This document shows positions 36,208 to 45,711 of a DNA stretch of 64,000 nucleotides, piece by piece (the first letter of the stretch is position 1; each line of letters begins with the position of its first letter). The notes below the pieces were generated by a model that made no database searches, was not told the origin of the DNA, and was given only the letters and a program-made list of their open reading frames with translations. Both the position numbers and the translations under genes were made by a program. Origin of the DNA: Rhodospirillales bacterium (GTDB taxonomy: Bacteria > Pseudomonadota > Alphaproteobacteria > Acetobacterales > Acetobacteraceae); the NCBI GenBank assembly GCA_018971565.1, contig JAGXAO010000001.1, positions 43,902-107,901 on the forward strand, read 5' to 3'.

Positions 36208-36507
36208 ATGAGTGTAAGGCAATTTTTTAATTCACCTCAAAATCGAACAGGTATTTCGATTTGGGCCGGTACCATGATTACGGCTTCGATTCAGTATTTT
36301 GTTTTTCATCAAGCTATATCCTCTATCGATCTTTTTGGATTGATTTTAGGATTTTTAAAAATCGTTGAACCGGAAAACACGGTCACGATTCCTCAGTTAC
36401 AAAAATCCATAACGGATATACGCGCTTTGTTTGCTCGGCCTACCTCTGAATCGCTAGTGAATGCCGCTTCTGATGTGAACGGGTTTGTTAAAGCGATTGT
36501 AGATTAA
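36208..36507 (+). CDS. Holin-like membrane protein
   Basis: 99 residues from ATG 36208, preceded by AGGAGG. Two hydrophobic stretches (TGISIWAGTMITASIQYFVF; SSIDLFGLILGFLKIVEP) followed by a soluble helix. Position next to the endolysin suggests a holin, though the family is not recognised. Confidence 0.55.
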   Translation: MSVRQFFNSPQNRTGISIWAGTMITASIQYFVFHQAISSIDLFGLILGFLKIVEPENTVTIPQLQKSITDIRALFARPTSESLVNAASDVNGFVKAIVD

Positions 36508-36529
36508 TTAAAGCAGAAAGGAAAATACA

Positions 36530-36841
36530 ATGGTAGATGTGGCGCAAGTGGATTCAGGTTTGGGCGTGGCTTCTGTTGCTGGTGGTGTTATTGGCGGAGC
36601 GGTTGGTAAGGCAGTTGTGGTTGGCGCCGGTGCGGCGGAGGCAGTTTTTAACGCCGTAACAGCGGCACAGGCAGATCATGCGACCGCTTTAAATACGGCC
36701 TCGGCCGCAGTCTCGGCGTTGGCGGCTGCAACTGCGCCGGCATTAACCGCTTTGCCGCCCGCGGATGCACAGAAAGCGGCGGCGGGCATAGGTTTGCTGG
36801 AGACTATTCTTGTAGATCTGAAATCAATTTTTGCCCTCTAG
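36530..36841 (+). CDS. Ala-rich hypothetical protein of the lysis end
   Basis: 103 residues, very Ala-rich (GVIGGAVGKAVVVGAGAAEA; then TALNTASAAVSALAAATAPA), with a glycine-zipper-like first half that could insert in membrane. Good ribosome site AAAGGA upstream. No function assigned. Confidence 0.45.
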   Translation: MVDVAQVDSGLGVASVAGGVIGGAVGKAVVVGAGAAEAVFNAVTAAQADHATALNTASAAVSALAAATAPALTALPPADAQKAAAGIGLLETILVDLKSIFAL

Positions 36842-36890
36842 GGTCTGCTCGCTTGGGACATGGTGAATCTGATTGTTGGAGTGAATATAG

Positions 36891-37691
36891 TTGAAAAGCA
36901 AATTCGAATTTCAACTGAACAGACTCGATGCGTTTCGATTTGCCCTGTCTCGAATAGCAAGAAGGCGGCTGCGAAGCGGTGGGCGTGTGCACGGTTTGGC
37001 TTTGCAGGTGGGCGCCTGGCCTGGCGAAAAATATGCTCCGCTTCCACAAAGCTGGGTGCCAGTGGTATCGCCCGGCCATGCGCGGGCCTCGGCCCCGTCG
37101 CCTCTGCGAGGTTTGGAGCAAGGCAAAAATCGGGCTACGCGAACCCCCGCTTTTCTGCGACAGATTACGCCGTCAGAAAAAACAAGTTATACGGCTGGTT
37201 TACTTCGCAAAGCAAATATTTACCTAAAAGCAGGTGGATTTGTAAGTCGTGAAAAGATAAATCATTCTGATTCTAAAGCCGATCGAACGCGATTGCGAAC
37301 GGTGTTAGTAAAAGAGGGGAGAAGTTTTGCGCCTCCACCTGTAACAGAGAGGCCGACAAAATTGGGGGTGGTGAAAATGCCGGCACAGGCCTCTGAGAAG
37401 AAAATTTCCGGCTCAAGTGAGGCGAACGAAACCGTTTTGCCGCTGACTGAGGGGTTTGAATTGAAGGCTGAAAGCCGTACCAAACAGAGGGAATTGATGG
37501 CGCCACGCGCGTACGAATACCGCCCTGATGCCGAGCTTATCGCTTCAAGTAACGGCCGGGCGTTGAATACAGATTTTGGTGACGCGATTGAGGAGTATTT
37601 TTTTCGGCAGTCGCGATTGGCACCTTCTGGCGGCGCGGCTTTCGATCCGCGGCAGAGCCCTCTTTGGGCAGGATTGAAGTTGCCTGGTTAA
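36891..37691 (+). CDS. Hypothetical protein at the right edge of the element
   Basis: 266 residues if the TTG at 36891 is used (GGAG nine bases upstream). N-terminal half is basic and low complexity; the last 50 residues (IASSNGRALNTDFGDAIEEY, then FFRQSRLAPSGGAAFDPRQS and PLWAGLKLPG) look like a compact conserved tail. AT-richer than the flanking chromosome. Stop overlaps the recX stop convergently. Function unknown; the N-terminal portion may not be translated as drawn. Confidence 0.45.
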   Translation: MKSKFEFQLNRLDAFRFALSRIARRRLRSGGRVHGLALQVGAWPGEKYAPLPQSWVPVVSPGHARASAPSPLRGLEQGKNRATRTPAFLRQITPSEKTSYTAGLLRKANIYLKAGGFVSREKINHSDSKADRTRLRTVLVKEGRSFAPPPVTERPTKLGVVKMPAQASEKKISGSSEANETVLPLTEGFELKAESRTKQRELMAPRAYEYRPDAELIASSNGRALNTDFGDAIEEYFFRQSRLAPSGGAAFDPRQSPLWAGLKLPG

Positions 37692-38242
37692 GGTAACGGG
37701 TCGTTCAGGGACTTTATTAAGGCCTCCGCTTCATCAGCGGTGAGGGCCAGGGCGCGGCGGGCGGTTGCTTGAGAAAAGCCACCCCGTGCCATCGCTGCGA
37801 GGGCCTTATCGGCGGAAGAGTCTCCAAACGGCCCGGCGCGGCGGCGGCGCAGATAGGCGCAGGCGGCGGCAAGTTCGCGTTGTGGATCGTCTGAAAGATT
37901 TGGAGCCATGATGCCTCTGGCGGCCAGGTGAGCGCGGGTGGCGCGATGGGATTTGCCCGCCCGGGTGAGGCGTTTGGCGCGGGAGGCGGCGAAGGCGTCG
38001 TCGTTCAGCACACCGAGCTCTCTCAGCTTGGCCAGCACGCCGGGAATTTCGGCTTTTGCGCGGCGGATGAGGCAGGGCAGGTCGTCGGCGTTTTCGCTCT
38101 GCTCGGTGGCTTGTCTCTGGCCCCAGCGGTCGATTTTGCGGGAGAGGACCCGTGCGAGCCCGGCTTCGGTAGCGGCGTAACGGGCCATATGGTTCATCGC
38201 GGCCTCGTACAGGCTGGCCGCATCTGGCGCTTTTCCTGGCAT
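37688..38242 (-). CDS. recX: Regulatory protein RecX
   Basis: 184 residues, helical repeats typical of RecX: AMNHMARYAATEAGLARVLS, LRELGVLNDDAFAASRAKRL, SHRATRAHLAARGIMAPNL. RecX inhibits RecA filament growth. recA is not adjacent here. It directly abuts the right end of the prophage-like element on the opposite strand. Confidence 0.85.
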   Translation of the reverse strand: MPGKAPDAASLYEAAMNHMARYAATEAGLARVLSRKIDRWGQRQATEQSENADDLPCLIRRAKAEIPGVLAKLRELGVLNDDAFAASRAKRLTRAGKSHRATRAHLAARGIMAPNLSDDPQRELAAACAYLRRRRAGPFGDSSADKALAAMARGGFSQATARRALALTADEAEALIKSLNDPLP

Positions 38243-38270
38243 AATGCGACTCTGCTCTGCTTTCCGGCTC

Positions 38271-38299
38271 TTGTCACTGGCGGGGAGTGGCCTTATAGG
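38271..38299 (+). promoter_or_regulatory. Promoter of rpmI-rplT
   Basis: TTGTCA at 38271-38276, 17-base spacer, TATAGG at 38294-38299. It leaves a leader of about 110 bases before rpmI that can form short hairpins (for example TCACC...GGTGA near 38306) and could serve L20 autoregulation; infC is absent upstream. Confidence 0.6.
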
Positions 38300-38417
38300 C
38301 GGCCTTCACCGTAACAGGTGATGCGCGCGTGTCCGGGCCGTTAGGCATGCCTGGCCGCCGCCCCGATATCCGGGACCCTGCTCCGAAAGGGGTGGGTTAT
38401 GCGATCAGGAGACTGAA

Positions 38418-38618
38418 ATGCCGAAGCTGAAGACCAAATCTGCGGTCAAGAAGCGCTTTAAAATTACTGCTACGGGCAAGGTTTTGGCCGGCCCGGGCAA
38501 GAAGCGCCACAATCTTTATGCCCGCTCCCAGAAGGCCAAGCGCCAGAACCGCGGTAGCCAGACCCTGACCCACGCTGACGGCCTGACCGTGAAGCAGTGG
38601 GCGCCGTACGGCTTGTAA
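38418..38618 (+). CDS. rpmI: 50S ribosomal protein L35
   Basis: 66 residues, [20 protein letters not shown] start and KWAPYGL-like end QWAPYGL. Basic throughout. Preceded by AGGAG and followed 15 bases later by rplT, the standard pair. Confidence 0.97.
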   Translation: MPKLKTKSAVKKRFKITATGKVLAGPGKKRHNLYARSQKAKRQNRGSQTLTHADGLTVKQWAPYGL

Positions 38619-38633
38619 GGGAGGAGATAGAAT

Positions 38634-39002
38634 ATGGCACGTGTGAAACGCGGTGTGACCACCCACGCCCGCCACAAGAAGGTTCTTGAACTTTCAAAGG
38701 GTTATGTTGGCCGGTCCTCGACCAATTACCGTATCGCGCTGGAGCGCCTGGAAAAGGCCCTGCGCTATGCTTACCGTGACCGCCGGGTTAAAAAGCGCGA
38801 GTTCCGCTCGCTCTGGATCCAGCGTATCAACGCCGCCGTGCGCGAGCATGGGTTAACCTACAGCCAGTTTATCTTTGGCCTGAAGCAGGCCGGGCTGGAG
38901 CTGGACCGCAAAGTGTTGTCTGCGATTGCGTTCGATGATCCGGCGTCCTTCGCCGAGATCGTGCAGGCTGTGAAGGGTGTTTCCTCCGCCGCAGCGGAAT
39001 GA
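38634..39002 (+). CDS. rplT: 50S ribosomal protein L20
   Basis: 122 residues: [40 protein letters not shown] and [20 protein letters not shown]. Binds 23S rRNA early in assembly and, in studied bacteria, represses its own operon. Normal length. Confidence 0.97.
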   Translation: MARVKRGVTTHARHKKVLELSKGYVGRSSTNYRIALERLEKALRYAYRDRRVKKREFRSLWIQRINAAVREHGLTYSQFIFGLKQAGLELDRKVLSAIAFDDPASFAEIVQAVKGVSSAAAE

Positions 39003-39022
39003 AATTTCCTTAAAGACCCTTG

Positions 39023-39063
39023 AGTCATGGCCAGACCGGGCGCATTTCGGTCTGGCCATGACT
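39023..39063 (+). terminator. Rho-independent terminator after rplT
   Basis: Perfect 16-bp stem (39023-39038 with 39048-39063) and 9-base loop, followed by ATTTTAT. The stem includes the ATG of the downstream EcsC gene. Confidence 0.8.
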
Positions 39064-39957
39064 ATTTTATCGCCCCTTCCTGAAGATTTGGCTGCGCGAG
39101 CCATTTTCCTGACTGAACAGGAAAAATGGCAGCTCTGGGAAGCCGCCGTGTTGATGGCGGACTCAAGAGGCATGCTTGTACGGCTGGCTGGCGTTTTTGG
39201 TCGGCAGGTTGAAGGGCTTAAAGCCCTCGTGAGCCAGGCGGGGGGAAGAATAGGCGGCGTGGCCTGGCTTGACCTGACGCAAAGAGCGCAGGAAGCTGTC
39301 GAGGATGTTTTGTGGAACAGCTACGCCTATGCCATTTTCGGGTTGGAGGCCGCCCCGCACTTCATTCGGCCTAAAAGACCCCGCAAGAATTTGATGCATC
39401 GCCTGGCCACGACGGCAAGTGGCGCTGCCTCTGGCTTTGCCGGGCTGCCTGGGGTGCTTGTTGATATTCCCTTTACGACAGCAACCATTCTACGCTCGAT
39501 TGCCGAGGTGGCGAGGGATTCCGGGGAGGATCTGTCTTCCGAGGAGACCCGGCGCGCCTGCCTGGAGGTATTGGCCTTCGGCAGCCCGAATGAAAACGGT
39601 GAACAGACCGAGACCGGCTATTGGGCGGCACGGCTGGGGGTAAGCCATCTGACCATTAATCTGTTGATTCGCAGTGCGGCGGGACAGTTCGGGCTGGTGC
39701 TGTCAGAAAAGCTGATAGCGCAGATGGTGCCGGTTGCCGGAGCGGTGACGGGCGGGCTGCTGAATTACAGCTTTACCGATTATTATCAGGGTATGGCCAA
39801 GGTACATTTTTGCCTGCGCGCTTTGGAAAAACGGACGGGAGATGCGCAGGGTGTTAAGCTCTCCTTTGAAGCAATGGTTAAGGCCGCGCGAGAGCGGCGG
39901 CGCATTGGCAGGCGCCGCCGCCGGGTAGCTCCGGTTTTGCTGGCGGCAGCTAACTAA
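39058..39957 (+). CDS. EcsC family protein
   Basis: 299 residues from ATG 39058. EcsC blocks: EKWQLWEAAVLMADSRGM, SGAASGFAGLPGVLVDIPFT then TATILRSIAEVARDSGEDL, and PVAGAVTGGLLNYSFTDYYQ near the C-terminus. A peripheral or membrane-associated protein of unknown role. No Shine-Dalgarno is free because the start codon lies in the 3' arm of the rplT terminator hairpin. The 3' end overlaps the FKBP gene by eight bases. Confidence 0.8.
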   Translation: MTILSPLPEDLAARAIFLTEQEKWQLWEAAVLMADSRGMLVRLAGVFGRQVEGLKALVSQAGGRIGGVAWLDLTQRAQEAVEDVLWNSYAYAIFGLEAAPHFIRPKRPRKNLMHRLATTASGAASGFAGLPGVLVDIPFTTATILRSIAEVARDSGEDLSSEETRRACLEVLAFGSPNENGEQTETGYWAARLGVSHLTINLLIRSAAGQFGLVLSEKLIAQMVPVAGAVTGGLLNYSFTDYYQGMAKVHFCLRALEKRTGDAQGVKLSFEAMVKAARERRRIGRRRRRVAPVLLAAAN

Positions 39958-40315
39958 AGCTGATCAGTTCGACATCAAAAATAAGAGTGGCTCCGGGAGG
40001 AATAACAGAACCAGCCCCACGCTGGCCGTAGCCGTGCTCGGGCGGTAGAACCAAGGTCCTCTGCCCGCCAGCTTGCATAGTGGAAACCCCTATATCCCAG
40101 CCGGAAATTACCTGGCCAACGCCCAGCTTAAAGGTAAAGGGCTGCCCGCGGTCGCGCGAGGAGTCGAATTTCCGGCCCTTTGCGCCATTATCGTCCAGCC
40201 AGCCCGTATAATGCACGGTGACCATCTGGCCTTTTTGGGGCGTTTCACCTGTGCCGGCAACGTGGTCCTCGTATTTCACGCCGGAAGGCAGGGTGACTAT
40301 ATTTGTTTCAGCCAA
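39950..40315 (-). CDS. FKBP-type peptidyl-prolyl isomerase
   Basis: 121 residues, single FKBP domain without signal peptide: VTVHYTGWLDDNGAKGRKFD, FKLGVGQVISGWDIGVSTM and HGYGQRGAGSVIPPGATLIF. Cytosolic proline isomerase/chaperone. Start has AAGGAA upstream. Confidence 0.93.
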   Translation of the reverse strand: MAETNIVTLPSGVKYEDHVAGTGETPQKGQMVTVHYTGWLDDNGAKGRKFDSSRDRGQPFTFKLGVGQVISGWDIGVSTMQAGGQRTLVLPPEHGYGQRGAGSVIPPGATLIFDVELISFS

Positions 40316-40337
40316 GGCGTATTCCTTTCAAAATAAA

Positions 40338-40356
40338 GGTGCGGCTAAGCCGCGCC
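40338..40356 (-). terminator. Putative terminator after the secreted protein gene
   Basis: On the minus strand GGCGCGGC-TTA-GCCGCACC (one mismatch) followed by TTTATTTT; lies between the gene at 40367 and the FKBP gene. Confidence 0.55.
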
Positions 40357-40366
40357 AGCTTGTTAA

Positions 40367-40750
40367 TCAGTTCTTGGCCTGGTGAAAACCAGCTGCGTCC
40401 AGGTCGGACTTGCAAGCGTAGGCGCCGTGCCTGGTTTTGCCGAAATATTTAGATTTGCTGCCATGATAAGCCTTGCTGCGGGTCAAAGCCGTCCACTCCA
40501 CGGTGCTGTTGGGGCAGTGTGCGGCGGCGGCGCTTTCGCTGGAAAACTGCTGATCCGAGGGCAGCAGGGCGTGTTTACCTCTCGTGCTGTGCTTGGTCTG
40601 CCCAGTGGCTGGAGCCATGGCGCTAGCAGACATTGGGGCCATAGTGCCGGAAGTGGCAGGGGTGCTAGGGGCGGTCTGCGCCATGGCGGGAAGGCTCAGC
40701 AGGCAGGCGAAGCCAAGGGGTAGAAATTTTGCAATATTAATAACGGCCAT
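40367..40750 (-). CDS. Small secreted protein of unknown function
   Basis: 127 residues from ATG 40750 with a clear signal peptide (FLPLGFACLLSLPAMAQ, cleavage after AMA). A Ser/Thr/Ala/Pro linker follows, then a compact domain with two Cys (AAAHCPNSTVEWTALTRSKA and HGAYACKSDLDAAGFHQAKN) that may be disulfide-bonded in the periplasm. Family not recognised by name. Confidence 0.6.
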   Translation of the reverse strand: MAVINIAKFLPLGFACLLSLPAMAQTAPSTPATSGTMAPMSASAMAPATGQTKHSTRGKHALLPSDQQFSSESAAAAHCPNSTVEWTALTRSKAYHGSKSKYFGKTRHGAYACKSDLDAAGFHQAKN

Positions 40751-40934
40751 AAAATTGTCCCAAAAGAAGTGCCGGCCAGAAGACGGCGCGATAAAAGATC
40801 TGCTGCTTCCCCTACGGGCTGCGGCGGCATCCACACCCGCCCGGTTCACCCAAAAGCGTGGCAGTTTTGCGGCAAACAGGTTTGCGCCCGCCGCTACAGA
40901 GGTTTAGGAGTGCGCTGCCTTTTAACTTCGTTGA

Positions 40935-42146
<1,212 letters not shown>

Positions 42147-42205
42147 GATTATAGCAGGTCAGGCAAGGCTTTCTCCCGCCTTTTCAGCGGGGGCCAAACA
42201 AAAAA

Positions 42206-42228
42206 GGCGGCCCTGAGGCCGCCTTTTT
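42206..42228. terminator. Bidirectional terminator between aspC and cspA
   Basis: GGCGGCC-CTGA-GGCCGCC flanked by A5 on the left and T5 on the right, so it can serve both convergent genes. Confidence 0.85.
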
Positions 42229-42250
42229 CAGTGAAACAATCAGCGCAGCA

Positions 42251-42460
42251 TTACGCTGCTTTGATGTTGTCCGCTGCATTCTTGCCGTTACGGCGGTCCT
42301 GCACAATGTCGAAGCTCAGCTTCTGGCCTTCGGTGATGACGCTCATGCCACCGCGCTCAACCGCGGAAATATGCACAAACACGTCTTCGCCGCCGCTATC
42401 CGGGCGAATAAAGCCAAAACCCTTCGTTGCATTGAAGAATTTCACGATTCCAGTTGTCAT
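42251..42460 (-). CDS. cspA: Cold-shock protein
   Basis: 69 residues, single cold-shock domain: RNP1 KGFGFI and RNP2 VFVHIS, start [23 protein letters not shown] chaperone. The 285 bases upstream (42461-42745) hold its probable long 5' leader and promoters for it and the divergent Rrf2 gene; a direct repeat CAAGATCGATT occurs near 42525 and 42590. Confidence 0.92.
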   Translation of the reverse strand: MTTGIVKFFNATKGFGFIRPDSGGEDVFVHISAVERGGMSVITEGQKLSFDIVQDRRNGKNAADNIKAA

Positions 42461-42745
42461 GACGATTTTCCTTTCAATCAGTCACACGTTCGACCCGCAA
42501 CACGGCCTGTGCTGCAAGTCATCCAAGATCGATTTTGAAGAGAAAGATCGTCAACAGCGCGTATGACGCAGAAAACAAAGTTCAGTAGCAAGATCGATTG
42601 AAAATGCTTAGCCCGTATGAGCATGACATGCAACATAAGCCAGACGCCGCTGGCGTCTCCAAGGCGAACAGCCCCAATCAGGAGATGGCGCGATTTGAAA
42701 ATTCTGTTGCATTGAAGCGACAAAAAGAGCCTGCTAGGCAAAGCC

Positions 42746-43198
42746 ATGCACTTCACCCGCTTCACTGACTATGGGCTCAGAGCGTTAACCTATCTGGCGC
42801 TGGCGCCGGAACGGCTGGCTATGATCTCCGAGATCGCACAGGCTTATCAAATTTCTGAGCATCACATGACCAAGGTGGTGCATCGCCTGGGCCAGGCTGG
42901 CCTGGTTGATACACTGAGGGGCCGTAACGGCGGGGTACGCCTTGCCCGCCCGGCGGCAGAGATTGGCATAGGTAATGTCGTGCGGGCGCTGGAGCCAGAG
43001 ATGGCATTAGCGGATTGCCAGGCTGGTGGAAATTGCGCCATCCGTGGCCCTTGCGGGTTAGAGGGGATTTTGGATGAAGCGGTTGGCGCCCTGCTGGCCG
43101 TGCTGGACCGTTACACCCTGGCGGATATCGCCAGCCCGCGGCACACGGCCTTGCGCCGCCGCCTGGGGCAGATGGCGGCGTTGCCAAGCCGGGTTTGA
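42746..43198 (+). CDS. Rrf2-family transcriptional regulator, NsrR-like
   Basis: 150 residues. Winged-helix N-terminus FTDYGLRALTYLALAPERL, recognition helix SEHHMTKVVHRLGQAG, and three cysteines at 91, 97 and 103 in CQAGGNCAIRGPC, the Fe-S cluster ligand set of NsrR/IscR-type sensors. Adjacent to a cytochrome c gene, so control by NO or redox state is plausible. Confidence 0.85.
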   Translation: MHFTRFTDYGLRALTYLALAPERLAMISEIAQAYQISEHHMTKVVHRLGQAGLVDTLRGRNGGVRLARPAAEIGIGNVVRALEPEMALADCQAGGNCAIRGPCGLEGILDEAVGALLAVLDRYTLADIASPRHTALRRRLGQMAALPSRV

Positions 43199-43299
43199 TC
43201 AAGGGTATGGCTGCGCGCCAACGGCTTAGGTATCAAAATCATTGCCCCGCATGCGGTAATGCAGCAACGTGCCAGCGGCTTGCCCCGTGCAGGAAACTC

Positions 43300-43704
43300 A
43301 TGAAAATGCTGAAAATCGCCGTCTGCAGTTTCACAATATCCCTGTTCGCCCTGGCGGCGCAGGCGGCCAGCCCGCCTGCCCTTTATACCGCCGCGCAGGC
43401 CGGTGCCGGCGCAGCCGCTTTTATGCAAAATTGTGCGGTGTGCCACGGTGCCACCCTTGGCGGCGGTGGCGGGCCTGCCCTTGTGGGCCAGGCCTTTACC
43501 CCCGCGGGCACTACCATTGGCAGCATTTTCAACGTGCTTGCCCAGCAAATGCCTGCCACAAACCCAGGCGGCCTCACCCACGGTCAGTACGAGGACCTCA
43601 TGGCCTATATCCTGCAAAAAAACGGATATCCGGCTGGCGCCACGCCGATCACCTATGACAAGGCGCTGAACGACCCCACGCCGCTGGTTTCCCAAAGCAA
43701 ATAA
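43300..43704 (+). CDS. Periplasmic c-type cytochrome
   Basis: 134 residues from ATG 43300 with AGGAAA upstream. Signal peptide of about 22 residues ending LAAQA, single heme motif CAVCH at residues 45-49, and a likely Met ligand in QQMPATNPGG. Class I cytochrome c used as an electron carrier or dehydrogenase subunit. The gene lies 100 bases after the NsrR-like regulator. Confidence 0.88.
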   Translation: MKMLKIAVCSFTISLFALAAQAASPPALYTAAQAGAGAAAFMQNCAVCHGATLGGGGGPALVGQAFTPAGTTIGSIFNVLAQQMPATNPGGLTHGQYEDLMAYILQKNGYPAGATPITYDKALNDPTPLVSQSK

Positions 43705-43852
43705 TCTCCCGCCACTCGGGAGCGGCACGGCACCAATTCCCTCACTGCATTGCAGCCTTCTGGCCGGGTCGCCTGTTCGGGTGTAGCCTGAGGCCGGACG
43801 CACGTGCCCAAAGCGCACAAGAACCATAAAAACCCAGCCAGAGGAGATTATT

Positions 43853-45154
43853 TTGCCCGACACGCAACAGGCCTCCACCCAGTTCGGCAATTTGTCTTAT
43901 GTCTCTCCCTCGGCGGAAAGCCCATGGGGCACTTACCTCGCCCAGGTGGACCGCGTATTGCCTTACATGGGCAGCCTCGCCCGCTGGTCGGGCACGCTGC
44001 GCCGTCCCAAGCGGGTTTTAATCGTTGATGTGCCCATTCAGCTCGATAGCGGCGAGATCGCGCATTTCGAAGGCTATCGTGTACAGCACAGTCTTTCACG
44101 CGGGCCGGGCAAAGGCGGCGTGCGCTACCATCCGGATGTCACATTGGAAGAGGTGATGGCCCTCTCCGCCTGGATGACGGTTAAGAACGCGGCCGTGAAC
44201 CTGCCCTTTGGCGGTGCCAAGGGCGGCATCCGGCTGGACCCAAAAACCCTCTCGATGAACGAGCTGGAACGCGTCACCCGCCGCTATACCAGCGAGATAG
44301 GTTTCATCATCGGCCCGCAGCGGGACATTCCGGCGCCGGATGTGAACACCAACGCGCAGATCATGGCGTGGATGATGGACACCTATTCCGCCAATGTTGG
44401 CGCCACCACCACCGGCGTGGTCACCGGCAAACCCATCAGCCTCGGCGGTTCGCTGGGCCGCGTGAAGGCCACTGGGCGCGGTGTGTTCGTAACCGGGCGG
44501 GAGGCGATGCGCCGCCTAAAAATACCTCTGGAGGGTGCCCGCATCGCCATTCAGGGTTTCGGCAATGTCGGCGCCAACGCGGCGGAGCTGTTCGCTGATT
44601 CCGGCGCCAAGCTGGTGGCGGTGCAGGACCATGGCGGCGGCGTGTTCAACAGCAATGGGCTGGATGTGCAGGCTCTCACCGCCCATGTGGCCGAACGCGG
44701 CTCCGTGGCGGGCTTCCCCGGCGGCGAGGTTTTAGGGTTGGAGGAATTCTGGGATTCGGATGTGGATGTCATCATCCCCGCCGCGCTGGAAGGCCAGCTC
44801 ACCGTGGCCCGGGCACAGCGCTTGCGCGCCAAACTGGTGCTGGAAGCGGCGAACGGCCCAACCACCCCGGCCGCGGATGATGTCCTGGCCGCGCGCAATA
44901 TTGCCGTGCTGCCAGACGTCATCTGCAATTCAGGCGGCGTCATCGTTTCATATTTTGAATGGGTTCAGGATTTTTCATCGTTTTTCTGGAGCGAGGACGA
45001 GATCAATCTGCGCCTGGACAAAATCATCACCGGTGCACTCAACCATATCTGGGCCACCTGCGACAAACATAATTTCAGCCTGCGCACCGGCGCTTTCGTG
45101 GTTGCGTGTGAACGTATTCTGCAAGCACGTAACGAACGCGGGCTGTATCCGTAA
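43853..45154 (+). CDS. gdhA: Glutamate dehydrogenase
   Basis: 433 residues from TTG 43853, chosen by GAGGAG six bases upstream. Catalytic region [32 protein letters not shown]-binding [17 protein letters not shown] and C-terminal [19 protein letters not shown]. Length and blocks fit the hexameric, catabolic NAD-linked class. Gap 43705-43852 carries a CTCCCG-CCACT-CGGGAG hairpin without a T-tract. Confidence 0.93.
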   Translation: MPDTQQASTQFGNLSYVSPSAESPWGTYLAQVDRVLPYMGSLARWSGTLRRPKRVLIVDVPIQLDSGEIAHFEGYRVQHSLSRGPGKGGVRYHPDVTLEEVMALSAWMTVKNAAVNLPFGGAKGGIRLDPKTLSMNELERVTRRYTSEIGFIIGPQRDIPAPDVNTNAQIMAWMMDTYSANVGATTTGVVTGKPISLGGSLGRVKATGRGVFVTGREAMRRLKIPLEGARIAIQGFGNVGANAAELFADSGAKLVAVQDHGGGVFNSNGLDVQALTAHVAERGSVAGFPGGEVLGLEEFWDSDVDVIIPAALEGQLTVARAQRLRAKLVLEAANGPTTPAADDVLAARNIAVLPDVICNSGGVIVSYFEWVQDFSSFFWSEDEINLRLDKIITGALNHIWATCDKHNFSLRTGAFVVACERILQARNERGLYP

Positions 45155-45158
45155 GTGC

Positions 45159-45184
45159 TGCCCCGGCTCTCACCGGGGCAGGTA
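45159..45184 (+). terminator. Terminator after glutamate dehydrogenase
   Basis: TGCCCCGG-CTCTCA-CCGGGGCA followed by GGTATTTTTATT, four bases after the stop. Confidence 0.75.
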
Positions 45185-45187
45185 TTT

Positions 45188-45439
45188 TTATTTGCGCATT
45201 AGCCAGCCAGCAAGAAACGCCACGCCAGCAACCGCCGCCAAGGCGGCGATGGGTTTGTCCTGCACGCCGTCTATCACATCGTCGATCGCCCCGCCGAAGC
45301 TTCTCTGCGCGCGCCCCGCGGCCTGGTTCCATTTTCCCTCGGCCTGCGTCTTGGCGTCGCCGGCCAGCCCGCCCAGCGCATCCTGCACGCGGCCGCCAAA
45401 CTCCCGTGCCGCACCCTTAACCTCGTTTTCGTCAACCAT
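45188..45439 (-). CDS. CsbD-like stress protein with C-terminal membrane anchor
   Basis: 83 residues from ATG 45439 (AAAGGAGG seven bases upstream). Residues 1-50 look like CsbD (MVDENEVKGAAREFGGRVQD), ending in one transmembrane helix (IAALAAVAGVAFLAGWLMRK), unlike the soluble CsbD of Gram-positives. Probably a stress-induced inner-membrane protein. Confidence 0.7.
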   Translation of the reverse strand: MVDENEVKGAAREFGGRVQDALGGLAGDAKTQAEGKWNQAAGRAQRSFGGAIDDVIDGVQDKPIAALAAVAGVAFLAGWLMRK

Positions 45440-45537
45440 GTCGAAGCCTCCTTTGCGAGGCACAGACTTGGGAGGCCGTCACCCGGCGCACAATCTCGGG
45501 AAGATTAAGATTTAGTTTGAGAAAAAAAGGGAAACCC

Positions 45538-45612
45538 TGGTAGCGGCGGAAGGATTTGAACCTCCGACCAAGGGATTATGATTCCCCTGCTCTACCACTG
45601 AGCTACGCCGCC
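45538..45612 (-). tRNA. tRNA-Met (CAU), elongator
   Basis: 75 bases including an encoded CCA. Acceptor GGCGGCG pairs with CGCCGCT with a G-U first pair; D arm GCTC..GAGC; anticodon stem GGGGA-ATCATAA-TCCCT with CAT anticodon; T arm GGAGG-TTCAAAT-CCTTC. Matches alphaproteobacterial elongator tRNA-Met; lacks the C1-A72 mismatch of initiators. Confidence 0.92.
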
Positions 45613-45711
45613 CTTGAGGTGAGGCTGCGGGTACTTCGCCCCGCCCCGGAAGTCAATGCCCGTTAGAAGTCCAGTCTTTGCGCCATGTTCATGCGTGCGG
45701 TAGAGGCGCTC

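Noticed and set aside
11880-37775. Similar GGCGGCGGGCGGT strings near both ends of the prophage-like element as possible att repeats
   Set aside because: They fall inside the repressor and recX coding sequences, differ in flanks and are common low-complexity motifs in this genome.
43708-43724. CTCCCG-CCACT-CGGGAG hairpin after the cytochrome gene
   Set aside because: No T-tract follows, so I do not call it an intrinsic terminator.
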